A stretch of DNA of 64,000 bases, from contig QCBK01000007.1 of assembly GCA_003281635.1 (NCBI GenBank), positions 1-64,000 of the forward strand. Reading direction: 5' to 3'. The number at the start of each line of letters is the position of its first letter. The stretch's first letter is position 1. Made by a program: the position numbers and the translations under genes. Origin of the DNA: Prochlorococcus sp. AG-347-G22. Its GTDB lineage: Bacteria; Cyanobacteriota; Cyanobacteriia; PCC-6307; Cyanobiaceae. Of this stretch, positions 1-8,808 are shown in pieces. The notes beneath the pieces are model-generated. The model saw nothing but the letters and a program-made list of their open reading frames with translations, ran no database searches and was not told where the DNA came from.

Positions 1-674
1 GGGTACAGCAAGCATTATTAAAAATGCTTGAAGGAACAATTGCTAATGTGCCACCTCAAGGCGGAAGAAAACATCCCTATCATGACTGCATCCAAATTGA
101 TACGAGTCAAATACTATTTATTTGTGGGGGAGCTTTTATAGGTTTAGAAGATATCGTTCAAAAGCGTATGGGTAAACACTCTATAGGATTTACCGCCAAT
201 TCAGATCAAAACAAAGTTGATACAAAAAAAATAGTAGACCCAAGAGATTCCCTGAAAAATTTAGAATTAGATGACTTAGTGAAATATGGCCTAATTCCAG
301 AATTTATTGGAAGAATTCCGGTTTGTGCTGTATTAGATCGTCTTACTAAAGAAACTTTAGAATCTATTTTGACTCAACCAAGAGATGCATTAGTAAAGCA
401 ATTCAAAACTTTGCTAAGTATGGATAATGTTGAATTATCATTTGAGCCTGATTCTGTTGAAGCGATAGCAAATGAAGCATACAAAAGAAAAACAGGTGCA
501 AGAGCATTAAGATCAATAATTGAAGAGCTAATGCTAGACATAATGTACACTTTGCCTTCTGAAGAAAATGTAAAAGAATTCACTATTACGAAAAAAATGG
601 TAGATAATTTGTTCTCATCTAAAATTGTTAAACTACCTTCAGGATCAAAAAGAATCATTAAAGAGTCTGCATAA
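1..674 (+). CDS. clpX: ClpX, ATPase subunit of the Clp protease (C-terminal part)
   Basis: ClpX is the hexameric AAA+ unfoldase that feeds substrates to ClpP. The gene is cut by the window start; the frame is read from base 3 and about 223 residues remain. Visible parts are the end of the AAA+ large domain ([12 protein letters not shown], then the sensor-1 stretch [13 protein letters not shown]), the [12 protein letters not shown] segment carrying the arginine finger, and the sensor-2 helix [12 protein letters not shown] in the C-terminal small domain. The N-terminal zinc domain and Walker motifs lie outside the window. dnaX follows on the same strand after 58 bases. The identification is secure from these family-specific stretches. 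Confidence 0.97.
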   Translation, partial: VQQALLKMLEGTIANVPPQGGRKHPYHDCIQIDTSQILFICGGAFIGLEDIVQKRMGKHSIGFTANSDQNKVDTKKIVDPRDSLKNLELDDLVKYGLIPEFIGRIPVCAVLDRLTKETLESILTQPRDALVKQFKTLLSMDNVELSFEPDSVEAIANEAYKRKTGARALRSIIEELMLDIMYTLPSEENVKEFTITKKMVDNLFSSKIVKLPSGSKRIIKESA

Positions 675-732
675 AATTAGAGTTTAATTTTTTTAATTAA
701 ATCCCTATTGTTTCTAAATTAATGAAAAATAA

Positions 733-2490
733 ATGCCAAATATACATAAGCCTTTTCATCAAAAATATAGACCAAACAACTTAGACGAACTGGTTGGGCA
801 AAAATTTATATCTATTACACTCAAACAAGCTCTATTAACGAAAAAAATTGCTCCTGCATATCTTTTTAATGGTCCAAGAGGCACTGGAAAAACATCAAGT
901 GCAAGAATATTTGCAAAATCTCTAAATTGCCAGGCATTCGACCAACCTACAATAACTCCTTGTTGTAAATGTGACTTATGTAGACAAATTACAGATGGAT
1001 GCGCTCTTGATATTATCGAGATTGACGCAGCATCAAATACAGGAGTAGAAAATATAAGAGACATTATAGAAAAAGCGAGATTTGCACCTACTCAAGCAAG
1101 ATGGAAAGTCTATGTAATTGATGAATGTCATATGCTTTCAACGGCAGCTTCAAATGCTTTACTAAAAACTATTGAAGAACCGCCCTCAAGAGTGGTATTT
1201 ATTCTTGCAACGACAAATCCTGAGAGAGTATTAAATACAATAAAAAGTAGATGCCAAAAGTTTGATTTTAGAAGAATAAGCCCTAGTGATATTTTTCAAC
1301 ATTTATCAGAAATCGCCGAAAAAGAATCTATTCAGTACGAGGTTCAGGCGTTAAAAATGATTGCAAAAAGGTCTAATGGAGGTATGAGAGATGCACAAAG
1401 CCTCCTTGAACAATTAAATCTTTTACCAGAAGGGATAACAATTAATAATATCCAAAACCTCCTAGGGGAAGTATCAGAAAGCGAATTAACAAATCTGATC
1501 AAATCATTGGTTGAGAATAATCCAGAGTCATTAATTGATACCTGCAACAAATTATATGATGCCGGAAACGAACCTCTTCAAATAATTATAGGATTATTGA
1601 ATATAACAAGAGATCTACTATTACACACTACTAATAATAAATATTCAGATCTTTATTATACGTCTGATGAATTTCGAGATGAGTTAGATAAAATATCAAA
1701 AACAATAAATAAATCAACAATAATTAATTGGCATAATAATCTGAGAAATATTGAATATCAAATCAAATCAAGTGATAATCCAAGGCTTTGGTTTGAAATA
1801 CATTTAACTGGTCTTCTTGATAGTCAAGAGATAAATAGTTTTGAAAATAAACAAGAAAGTAAAAATAATAAGACTGATGAGAAGAATGAAAGTAGAAAAA
1901 ATATTCCAATTAATAAAGAAAATATTTCAGATGAGATTCCAAAACCAAGTATTCAAGAAGAGATAACTCACAGGGAATTGATCGAAAAAAAAGACGAAAA
2001 ATTAGAAAAATTTGAAGTTTTTGAAAAAGAAAGTATTGAAAATATTTCTGAAAATAACCAAAATAATCCTCGATCAAATTTAAATGATAAATGGGAATTA
2101 ATTCTTTCTAAGGTAGAGTTACCATCAACAAGAATGTTACTTTCACAACAAGCCGAACTTGAAAGTTTTGATTCGGAGAAAATCACAATTGCATTATCTC
2201 CAAACTGGGAAAGTATGATAAAAAGCAGAAAAGTAATAATTGAAAATACTGTTAAAAAGATTTTTGGAGATAGAATAATACTTAATTTTTCAACCAAACA
2301 ATTAAATAAAAGTAACCCAACAAACACTCCAGAAATAACCCAAAATAAAGTAAATAATTTCCGACCAATAAAAAAAATAGAACCAAAAACTAATTCGTCA
2401 ACAAAAATATCTAACGAGGAAACTTATGATGATAGTTCAAAAAACTTAGCAAATTTTTTTAATGGAGAAATTATAGATCTTGATGAATAG
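733..2490 (+). CDS. dnaX: DNA polymerase III subunit gamma/tau
   Basis: This is the clamp-loader ATPase that loads the beta clamp and, as tau, links it to the polymerase and helicase. Residues 47-54 form the Walker A motif GPRGTGKT. Cysteines 66, 77, 80 and 83 match the zinc module. DECH at 130-133 is Walker B and a KSRC motif lies near 171-174. Residues of roughly 370-470 form a Lys/Glu/Asn-rich linker before a small tau-type C-terminal domain. No intein interrupts the gene. An A8 run with an AGGGA sequence upstream lies in the linker and could allow a short gamma form (see findings). The gene stops one base before the convergent glycosyltransferase ends. Confidence 0.96.
   Translation: MPNIHKPFHQKYRPNNLDELVGQKFISITLKQALLTKKIAPAYLFNGPRGTGKTSSARIFAKSLNCQAFDQPTITPCCKCDLCRQITDGCALDIIEIDAASNTGVENIRDIIEKARFAPTQARWKVYVIDECHMLSTAASNALLKTIEEPPSRVVFILATTNPERVLNTIKSRCQKFDFRRISPSDIFQHLSEIAEKESIQYEVQALKMIAKRSNGGMRDAQSLLEQLNLLPEGITINNIQNLLGEVSESELTNLIKSLVENNPESLIDTCNKLYDAGNEPLQIIIGLLNITRDLLLHTTNNKYSDLYYTSDEFRDELDKISKTINKSTIINWHNNLRNIEYQIKSSDNPRLWFEIHLTGLLDSQEINSFENKQESKNNKTDEKNESRKNIPINKENISDEIPKPSIQEEITHRELIEKKDEKLEKFEVFEKESIENISENNQNNPRSNLNDKWELILSKVELPSTRMLLSQQAELESFDSEKITIALSPNWESMIKSRKVIIENTVKKIFGDRIILNFSTKQLNKSNPTNTPEITQNKVNNFRPIKKIEPKTNSSTKISNEETYDDSSKNLANFFNGEIIDLDE
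1972..2015 (+). promoter_or_regulatory. Candidate programmed -1 frameshift site in dnaX
   Basis: The sequence shows AGGGA at 1972-1976, nine bases, then a run of eight A at 1985-1992 read in frame as GAA AAA AAA. A -1 slip would add seven codons and stop at TGA 2013-2015, giving about 427 residues. E. coli dnaX makes its 431-residue gamma subunit with the same arrangement: an upstream SD-like AGGGAG, a slippery A-rich heptamer and an early stop. No strong downstream stem-loop is visible. A8 runs also occur by chance in this AT-rich DNA, for example at 19078-19085 in mnmG, so function is an inference. Confidence 0.4.
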
Positions 2491-2491
2491 A

Positions 2492-3793
2492 TTAAACTCC
2501 AGTATGAAGAGTCTTTCGCCAGAGTATCTTTTTGGGAAAAATAGACATCTTTATAGTTACCCAAGGGATTACTAAAAACCAATGTGATAAATAAAAAACC
2601 GATACAAAGACCATCAAAAAATTGCTTTTTTGCAATACGGGTACTTCACTTTTACAAGAAGAACCGTACCAAAAAGCAATTCCAGATAACATAAAAGCTG
2701 TAAATGAAATAGGCCAGTAAATTGGTGAATCTAAAAAAGAAATACTGAAAACTAGATCAAAAATAGAAATGATTGGTAATGCATATTGCAAGATGAAAAA
2801 GTAAGTTAAATCAAATTTCTGCAAATAATCAATTTTATTAGTAAATAATTGATCTCCATAATCGAAGAATCTTTGCAGCCCCCCCTCTGCCCATCTTTGC
2901 CTTTGTGCTAATAAAGCATTTAAATTCTCAACTGCCTCCTCCATTACTGGAGGATCCCATAAAATTCCAATTCTAGATTTTGATAATAATAATCTTAAAC
3001 TCAAATCAAGATCATCTGTAACTGTATCTTCATTAAAAGAACCACATGCTAATAATGTTTCTTTCTTAATTAATTGACCATTTCCCCTTAATTCGGAAAC
3101 TCCAGCAACTGATAATCTTCCATATTGAAAGATTGCATCCATAGCCATCTCCATTGACTGACAGGAAGTTAAAAAATTCTTACTTACATTTGTTACTGAT
3201 TTTCTTAGTTGAACTGCAGACCAATTACCCTCTTCTACAAAACTAAATAACCTTATCAAAGAATCTTGTTTTAATTCAGCATCAGCATCCAAAACTAATA
3301 ACCATTCACCATGGGTAAATTTCAAGGCATAATTCAAAGCTCCTGACTTTCCTCCTCCGGCATTTGGAGAACGACTTATGACTTTTAGTTTGTCATATTG
3401 TCTAGATAATCGATCTAAAATTAAAGGCGTCTTATCAGAACTACCATCATCGATTATGTAAATATTTAATTTATTTGTTGGATAATCTAAATTAAATAAT
3501 CTTTCAACTAATCTTGATATGACATTCTCTTCATCTCTAGCTGCGACTAAAATATCAAGCACAGGTAAATCTTTATTGCTTATTCTTCTGCTTGCAGTAT
3601 TTAAAACGTTATTCCTTTTGAAATTTCTAGAAATAACTATTAAACCGTAAAAAACAATCACAAAAGAAAGAGTCAATATTATGTAGGAGAAATTTTCGAT
3701 ATTGTTAGCGTGAGGAATAAAAGCTACTAAAAAACAAGCACTAAAAAATATAAACGACTTCAATCTTCGATTTTTATAAAAACCCTTACTCAT
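2492..3793 (-). CDS. Membrane GT2 glycosyltransferase, possible monoglucosyldiacylglycerol synthase
   Basis: This 433-residue processive-type family 2 glycosyltransferase has two hydrophobic segments near residues 14-55. The catalytic domain follows with DDGS at 115-118, DAD at 169-171, TDDLDL at 259-264 and QRQRW at 297-301. About three further membrane segments follow position 320. The fold places the sugar transfer on the cytoplasmic face of a membrane. In cyanobacteria the GT2 enzyme of this size and layout is the Sll1377-type synthase that makes monoglucosyldiacylglycerol, the precursor of galactolipids. That assignment is an inference; other lipid or polysaccharide acceptors are possible. 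The gene starts 12 bases after the SpoIID-like gene ends, so the two probably form one unit. Confidence 0.8.
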   Translation of the reverse strand: MSKGFYKNRRLKSFIFFSACFLVAFIPHANNIENFSYIILTLSFVIVFYGLIVISRNFKRNNVLNTASRRISNKDLPVLDILVAARDEENVISRLVERLFNLDYPTNKLNIYIIDDGSSDKTPLILDRLSRQYDKLKVISRSPNAGGGKSGALNYALKFTHGEWLLVLDADAELKQDSLIRLFSFVEEGNWSAVQLRKSVTNVSKNFLTSCQSMEMAMDAIFQYGRLSVAGVSELRGNGQLIKKETLLACGSFNEDTVTDDLDLSLRLLLSKSRIGILWDPPVMEEAVENLNALLAQRQRWAEGGLQRFFDYGDQLFTNKIDYLQKFDLTYFFILQYALPIISIFDLVFSISFLDSPIYWPISFTAFMLSGIAFWYGSSCKSEVPVLQKSNFLMVFVSVFYLSHWFLVIPWVTIKMSIFPKKILWRKTLHTGV

Positions 3794-3805
3794 AAAAGTA
3801 AATTA

Positions 3806-5359
3806 TTAATTACTTAACTTCCATTGAGACAATATCTCAAATTTTTTTAGTTTTACATTTCGATAGTAATGATTCAATATTTGTTCATAAGAGAATCCTA
3901 ATTTAGCCATTTCAATTGCTCCTGACTGAGATAAACCTACACCATGACCGAAGCCTCCTCCTCTCAAAAGCCATAAATCATCATTTAATTTATTAATAGT
4001 AAACAAATTACTAGGTATAAAATTTAATACTCGCCGAATATCATCTTTAACAAGAACAATAGATTTATTACCCTTGTCAGTTTGTATTTCCAATTTTGTC
4101 ACTCTGCCACTAGACCCACGTTCAATAGAATTTAAATCCAAAACATCTTCATTAATATTTATAAGTTTGTTTTTAATCAACTTTTCTTTAATTTCAAGAT
4201 TAGAAATTTTCTTATTCCATCGAAAAAGAGAATGATTACTCCCGTAAAACTGTTCTTTATCAAAATCTAAAAAATTATTTAAGTAAGATGCATTTGTAAT
4301 TGGAAGTTTAAAAATTTTATTTAATGATTTAGAACCATCAATGATTGAATTTAAATAAGAATAATCTTGAATTTGCCAAGACTCGCCTGCAGTAGCAGAT
4401 ACTCCACCATTAGAACCATGGTAAAAAGCATTTATTGGTTGATTTTCATGAGTGAGAATTAAATTTGAAGTTTCGTCTATGGCTTTTTGTACGTTTTTAT
4501 AAGAAATTTCAGAAGGCTTATAAACTTGACATTGAGTGCTTATACATAAATGAAATTTATCCATATTAAATCTATCAGAATTAAATATGCCCCAAGTTCT
4601 TGCAATAACTGCTTGAGCCTTGAGTGCTTCTAAGGGAGAATTCGGTCCAATTTCATATGGCAAAACACCTGCCAAATAGTCATCAAATTCAATTCTTTGA
4701 ACTAAGGTCCAAGTTCCATATAAATCCTTTATTAAATAAAAATTTTTGCCAAAATTAACACCATTTATTTTTATTTTCTCTTCAGAATAAATATATATAG
4801 GACCTTCAAGTTGCATACCGCTGTGGTCATTTCTAAGAACAGGAGTAATTTGAAAATTTTTTATTTTTCTGAAAATCTTATTTTTTAATTCAAACTCTGG
4901 CAGATTATCTTGAAATGGAATCCATACTTCCCAATTTTTAGGGTAGGCTACAGTCGTCTCAAATCCTTTATCTCTTAGTTTCTCTGATTGTTTTTTTGCA
5001 GATTCATAGCTAGCAAAAGGACCAAAAACAATTCTTTCAATTGTTTTTGGATTTTTGACGGGAATATCCGCCCAAGTAATATTTATCTGTTTTGATTTAT
5101 GTTTAATACCGTTGGACGATATCAAGTTTAAAAAACCTTTATTAGCTGTAAAGTTTATATTCTTTTTCTCCGAAAAACTATCATTCTCCCCGCCTAAATA
5201 TTGCTTTAAACCAATTAAAAATTTTCCTTTTTTAATTTCATTATGGAGTTCAATCTTTAGCAATTCTTCTCCTTTTGCATTTGAAATAAATTTAGTGTTT
5301 ATTATTAAAAGAGAAATACCGCCTAAAAATAAGTTTAAAAAGGCAAATTTAAGTTTCAT
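3806..5359 (-). CDS. SpoIID/LytB-domain protein, secreted
   Basis: SpoIID-type proteins are peptidoglycan lytic transglycosylases or amidase enhancers. This 517-residue protein begins with a hydrophobic signal segment at about residues 5-25. A short repeat-like part near 107-150 (VFGPFASYESAKKQSEKL) resembles a SPOR peptidoglycan-binding domain. The SpoIID core starts at about 226 with DDYLAGVLPYEIG; Glu236 aligns with the catalytic glutamate of the family. STQCQVY at 274-280 and YHGSNGG at 313-319 are also family motifs, and GGGFGHGVGLSQSGA lies near the C-terminus. A periplasmic cell-wall role is likely. It is divergent from rpmI across a 91-base gap. Confidence 0.85.
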   Translation of the reverse strand: MKLKFAFLNLFLGGISLLIINTKFISNAKGEELLKIELHNEIKKGKFLIGLKQYLGGENDSFSEKKNINFTANKGFLNLISSNGIKHKSKQINITWADIPVKNPKTIERIVFGPFASYESAKKQSEKLRDKGFETTVAYPKNWEVWIPFQDNLPEFELKNKIFRKIKNFQITPVLRNDHSGMQLEGPIYIYSEEKIKINGVNFGKNFYLIKDLYGTWTLVQRIEFDDYLAGVLPYEIGPNSPLEALKAQAVIARTWGIFNSDRFNMDKFHLCISTQCQVYKPSEISYKNVQKAIDETSNLILTHENQPINAFYHGSNGGVSATAGESWQIQDYSYLNSIIDGSKSLNKIFKLPITNASYLNNFLDFDKEQFYGSNHSLFRWNKKISNLEIKEKLIKNKLININEDVLDLNSIERGSSGRVTKLEIQTDKGNKSIVLVKDDIRRVLNFIPSNLFTINKLNDDLWLLRGGGFGHGVGLSQSGAIEMAKLGFSYEQILNHYYRNVKLKKFEILSQWKLSN

Positions 5360-5395
5360 AAATTAGAACTTTCCTTATCAATTAAAAACTTTAAT

Positions 5396-5426
5396 TTGCA
5401 CCAATGCGTATAAAGGTTTAGATTAT
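5396..5426 (+). promoter_or_regulatory. Possible promoter of rpmI-rplT
   Basis: In the 91-base gap between the divergent SpoIID-like gene and rpmI, TTGCAC at 5396-5401 is followed after 17 bases by TAGATTAT at 5419-5426, giving a plausible -35/-10 pair about 25 bases before the rpmI start. TATAAA at 5409-5414 is an alternative -10 element. The match to consensus is only partial. Confidence 0.3.
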
Positions 5427-5450
5427 CCTAATTAAACACATTTGACTTAA

Positions 5451-5648
5451 ATGTCTAAACTTAAAACTCGTAAATCTGCTGCCAAAAGATTTAAAGCTAC
5501 TGCGACAGGTAAATTCATGAGAAGAAGAGCTTTCCATAATCATTTACTTGATCATAAAAGCTCAAAATTAAAAAGACATCTATCAACAAAAGCCGTAGTT
5601 GATGAAAGAGATGCTGATAATGTAAGATTAATGATTCCATACGCATAA
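5451..5648 (+). CDS. rpmI: Large ribosomal subunit protein bL35
   Basis: This 65-residue basic protein carries the bL35 signature [20 protein letters not shown] at its N-terminus, followed by a Lys/Arg/His-rich body ([19 protein letters not shown]). The length is typical of the family. It is a structural component of the 50S subunit. rplT follows after 28 bases, the usual pairing. Unlike the classical infC-rpmI-rplT operon, no infC lies in front; the upstream neighbour is a divergent SpoIID-like gene. No clear Shine-Dalgarno sequence precedes the ATG. Confidence 0.98.
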
Positions 5649-5676
5649 ATTTTTAACCAATTTTTATTAGATATTC

Positions 5677-6024
5677 ATGGCACGGGTAAAAAGAGGCAAC
5701 ATAGCCAGAAAAAGAAGAAACAAAATCTTAAATCTTGCAAAAGGTTTTAGAGGTGGCAACAAAAATCTTTTCAGAACGGCAAACCAAAGAGTGATGAAAG
5801 CTCTTTGTAATGCTTATAGGGATAGAAGAAGAAGAAAAAGAGATTTTAGAAGACTTTGGATCTCTAGAATTAACGCATCTGCGAGAATTAATGGAACAAA
5901 CTATAGCAAGTTAATAAATGGGATGAAAAATGCAGAAATTATCATCAACAGAAAAATGCTTGCTCAATTAGCTTTAAACGATCCTAAGTGTTTTGAAAAA
6001 ATTGTTTCTTCCGTTAGTAAGTAG
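5677..6024 (+). CDS. rplT: Large ribosomal subunit protein bL20
   Basis: This 115-residue protein is full length for bL20, which binds 23S rRNA early in 50S assembly. The N-terminal part is a long basic helix region ([18 protein letters not shown], then [20 protein letters not shown] and [12 protein letters not shown]). The globular C-terminal domain contains [11 protein letters not shown] and [10 protein letters not shown]. In E. coli, L20 represses its own operon by binding the leader; no comparable structured leader can be made out here. It sits directly downstream of rpmI and 36 bases before a TPR protein gene. Confidence 0.98.
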   Translation: MARVKRGNIARKRRNKILNLAKGFRGGNKNLFRTANQRVMKALCNAYRDRRRRKRDFRRLWISRINASARINGTNYSKLINGMKNAEIIINRKMLAQLALNDPKCFEKIVSSVSK

Positions 6025-6060
6025 AAAAAAGAATATAATCTAGAAAAGTAATTATAAATA

Positions 6061-6618
6061 ATGGAAATATCTTCCTTTCAATCTTATTTAATAATTCTTT
6101 TTGTTGTATTAATAATAATTTCTATTTTTGTATTCAGGCAATTTCTAAAAACAAGAAGTGAAGAATTAAATTTAGTAAAATTCGAGCAGAAAGGTTTAGA
6201 TTCTCTCACTCTAGCTACAGAATTATATGAATTTGGGTCTATTCAGATAAAAAAAAGATTATATTCTGAAGCTACTAAAACTTTTTTAAAAGCCATTGAA
6301 AATTATGAAAATGAACCTGATGAAGCCAAAGCGATAATAAATAATGCTTTAGGATTTTCTTATGCTGCTCAAAATGAATTTAAGAAAGCAATTAAACACT
6401 ATAAATCTGCAATAAAATCACTTCCAGAATATCCTATAGCCCTAAATAACCTCGCATCAGCACAACAGCGTTTACTTGAGTACGACTTGGCATATGAAAC
6501 TTATCAAAAGGTTTTGGTGATAGATCCAAAAAACAAAACCGCAATTAAAAAAAGTAAGGAGTTAGAAAAAAGAAACAATTATGAACCTTATAAAGGTATT
6601 AAAGATAAGGGATTCTAA
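6061..6618 (+). CDS. Membrane-anchored TPR protein
   Basis: This 185-residue protein has one N-terminal membrane segment at about residues 8-28, followed by about three tetratricopeptide repeats between residues 52 and 170. Repeat features include [34 protein letters not shown] and [16 protein letters not shown]. TPRs form protein-docking surfaces, so the protein probably acts as a membrane-tethered scaffold; its partners cannot be read from the sequence. It ends two bases before thiG, and the stop and start regions almost touch, which suggests co-translation. No enzyme motif is visible. Confidence 0.8.
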   Translation: MEISSFQSYLIILFVVLIIISIFVFRQFLKTRSEELNLVKFEQKGLDSLTLATELYEFGSIQIKKRLYSEATKTFLKAIENYENEPDEAKAIINNALGFSYAAQNEFKKAIKHYKSAIKSLPEYPIALNNLASAQQRLLEYDLAYETYQKVLVIDPKNKTAIKKSKELEKRNNYEPYKGIKDKGF

Positions 6619-6620
6619 AT

Positions 6621-7415
6621 ATGGAAAATTATTCTTCTTTACTAATTAGTGGAAAACAATTTTCCAGTAGATTAATGGTTGGTACTGGCAAATACAAATC
6701 TACTCAAGATATGGTGGAAAGTTTGTCAAATTCTGAAACGGAAATTATAACCGTCGCTATTAGAAGAATTAAAAATGATCAGACCGGAGAAAATTTACTC
6801 GAAAAGATCAACTGGGAAAAATACTGGATGCTTCCTAATACAGCTGGTTGTGTTAATTCAGATGAGGCAGTCAGAATAGCAATTTTAGGTAGAGAACTTG
6901 CAAAATTATCTGGTCAAGAAGAAAATAATTTTGTAAAGTTAGAAGTTATTCCTGACAAAAAGTATTTGCTACCAGATCCAATAGAAACTCTTAAAGCAGC
7001 CGAGATTTTAATAAAAAAGGGTTTCGCTGTACTACCTTATATCAATGCAGATCCTATTCTTGCAAAAAGATTAGAAGAAATAGGTTGTGCAACAGTAATG
7101 CCATTGGGATCTCCCATAGGCTCCGGGCAAGGTTTGTTAAATTTATCAAATATAAGGATTATTATTGAGAATGCAAAAGTGCCAGTAATAATTGACGCAG
7201 GAATTGGGGTCCCTAGTGAAGCTTCTCAAGCTATGGAAATTGGAGCTGATGGTGTCTTAATCAATAGTGCAATAGCACAAGCTGCAAATCCTCCTCTAAT
7301 GGCTCAAGCGATAAATTATAGTGTGAAAGCTGGCAGGCAAGCTTTTCTGGCAGGAAGAATTAAAAAACAAGACTTTGCAGTAGCAAGTTCGCCGGAAAAA
7401 AATATATCTATCTAA
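6621..7415 (+). CDS. thiG: Thiazole synthase ThiG
   Basis: ThiG builds the thiazole phosphate half of thiamine from deoxyxylulose 5-phosphate, dehydroglycine and the ThiS thiocarboxylate. The 264-residue protein is full length. Diagnostic TIM-barrel stretches are [12 protein letters not shown] near the N-terminus, [14 protein letters not shown] in the phosphate-binding part and [20 protein letters not shown] before [15 protein letters not shown]. The glycine-derived imine comes from ThiO or ThiH in other bacteria; a ThiO-like oxidase is encoded at 51348-52430. The gene follows the TPR protein by two bases. A 172-base gap lies downstream before sqdB. Confidence 0.96.
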   Translation: MENYSSLLISGKQFSSRLMVGTGKYKSTQDMVESLSNSETEIITVAIRRIKNDQTGENLLEKINWEKYWMLPNTAGCVNSDEAVRIAILGRELAKLSGQEENNFVKLEVIPDKKYLLPDPIETLKAAEILIKKGFAVLPYINADPILAKRLEEIGCATVMPLGSPIGSGQGLLNLSNIRIIIENAKVPVIIDAGIGVPSEASQAMEIGADGVLINSAIAQAANPPLMAQAINYSVKAGRQAFLAGRIKKQDFAVASSPEKNISI

Positions 7416-7430
7416 TTCTCTAAATTAAGA

Positions 7431-7457
7431 AAAGTTTAAAAAGAAAGTAAAAACTTT
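7431..7457 (+). terminator. Weak hairpin after thiG, possible terminator
   Basis: AAAGTTT at 7431-7437 and AAACTTT at 7451-7457 form a perfect 7-base inverted repeat with a 13-base loop, 16 bases after the thiG stop. It is followed by ATTATTTGCTTTTTATTTAT. The stem is entirely A/T-rich and therefore weak. The gap is the only sizeable one after thiG, which makes termination here plausible but unproven. Confidence 0.25.
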
Positions 7458-7577
7458 ATTATTTGCTTTTTATTTATCTTATTAAGAAAGAAGATTTGAA
7501 ACTATTTACAATGTTTTTTCGCAAAGTGGAAGCACGCTGTAGTAATTTAATAAATATATTATGAATCTTTTAATTCT

Positions 7578-7581
7578 GGAG
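7578..7581 (+). promoter_or_regulatory. Shine-Dalgarno sequence of sqdB
   Basis: GGAG lies six bases before the GTG start of sqdB. It supports choosing GTG 7588, since no ATG fits the conserved N-terminus. Most genes in this window lack a recognisable SD. Confidence 0.55.
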
Positions 7582-7587
7582 TTCTGA

Positions 7588-8781
7588 GTGAAAGTTATTG
7601 TTCTAGGTGGAGATGGTTTTTGCGGTTGGCCTTGTGCGGTGAATTTAGCAGAGCAAAATCATGATGTAATTATTGTCGACAATTTAAGTCGTAGAAAAAT
7701 TGATATTGATCTAGAGGTAGAGTCTTTAACTCCAATTTCTTCAATAACAGAACGACTTTCTGCATGGGAAGAGACTGGAGGCAAGCCTATGAGATTTCTT
7801 AACATGGATATCTCTAAGCAATATCAAAAATTACTCAATTTGCTCATTGATGAAAAACCAGATTCCGTGATCCATTTTGCAGAACAAAGAGCAGCACCAT
7901 ACTCGATGAAATCGAGTTTTACCAAAAGATATACAGTAGATAATAATGTTAATGGCACCCACAACCTACTTGCGGCGATAGTAGAGAGTAATTTAGATAT
8001 TCATGTTGTTCATTTAGGAACAATGGGAGTCTACGGATATGGATCACATAGAGGTGCAACAATTCCAGAAGGTTATCTAAAAGTTGAAGTTCCACAACCT
8101 GATGGAAGCCGCTTTGAAGAAGAAATATTACACCCTGCAAGCCCAGGTAGTGTCTACCATATGACTAAAACTTTAGATCAATTATTATTTCTTTACTACA
8201 ACAAAAATGATCTTGTAAGGATCACTGATCTACATCAAGGCATTGTTTGGGGAACAAATACAGAAGCAACTTTAAAAGATCCTAGATTGACAAACCGATT
8301 TGACTATGACGGAGATTATGGAACTGTTTTAAACAGATTTCTAATGCAAGCTGCAATTGGATATCCATTAAGTGTTCATGGAACAGGAGGGCAAACAAGA
8401 GCATTTATACATATAAAAGATTCTGTAAAATGCGTACAACTTGCTCTTGAAAATCCTCCAAAATCTGGAGAAAGAGTCAAAATCTTTAATCAAATGACTG
8501 AGAGTCATCAAGTTGGAGAACTAGCTAAAAAAGTTGCTTCTCTAACTGGAGCTGATATCAATTATTTACCAAATCCAAGGAATGAAGCAGTAGAAAATGA
8601 TCTAATTGTTGATAATAAATGCTTTATAGAACTAGGTTTAAACCCAACTACTCTTGATAATGGCTTATTAGAAGAAGTTGTTGAAGTTGCTAAAAAATAC
8701 TCCAATAGATGTGATCTTAATCGCATACCTTGTGTTTCATCCTGGACAAAAAAACAAGCTGAGGCTATAAAGACTAATTAA
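7588..8781 (+). CDS. sqdB: UDP-sulfoquinovose synthase SqdB
   Basis: SqdB converts UDP-glucose and sulfite into UDP-sulfoquinovose, the head-group donor for the thylakoid sulfolipid SQDG. The 397-residue protein is a short-chain dehydrogenase-type nucleotide-sugar enzyme. The dinucleotide loop GGDGFCGWP is at residues 7-15. HLGTMGVYG at 143-150 contains the catalytic Thr145, and YxxxK is Tyr190/Lys194. The GTG start places the Rossmann strand KVIVLGG directly at the N-terminus, as in homologues, and GGAG stands six bases upstream. sqdX follows after 27 bases, the usual cyanobacterial sulfolipid operon. Replacing phospholipids by sulfolipid is a known phosphate-saving trait of Prochlorococcus. 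Confidence 0.97.
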   Translation: MKVIVLGGDGFCGWPCAVNLAEQNHDVIIVDNLSRRKIDIDLEVESLTPISSITERLSAWEETGGKPMRFLNMDISKQYQKLLNLLIDEKPDSVIHFAEQRAAPYSMKSSFTKRYTVDNNVNGTHNLLAAIVESNLDIHVVHLGTMGVYGYGSHRGATIPEGYLKVEVPQPDGSRFEEEILHPASPGSVYHMTKTLDQLLFLYYNKNDLVRITDLHQGIVWGTNTEATLKDPRLTNRFDYDGDYGTVLNRFLMQAAIGYPLSVHGTGGQTRAFIHIKDSVKCVQLALENPPKSGERVKIFNQMTESHQVGELAKKVASLTGADINYLPNPRNEAVENDLIVDNKCFIELGLNPTTLDNGLLEEVVEVAKKYSNRCDLNRIPCVSSWTKKQAEAIKTN

Positions 8782-8808
8782 AATTTTTGAAATAGATACC
8801 TTAAGAAA

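Noticed and set aside
374..658. Long minus-strand open frame within clpX
   Set aside because: It is antisense to a well-conserved gene and its residues have no family-like pattern; A/T-rich coding DNA often leaves such frames open.
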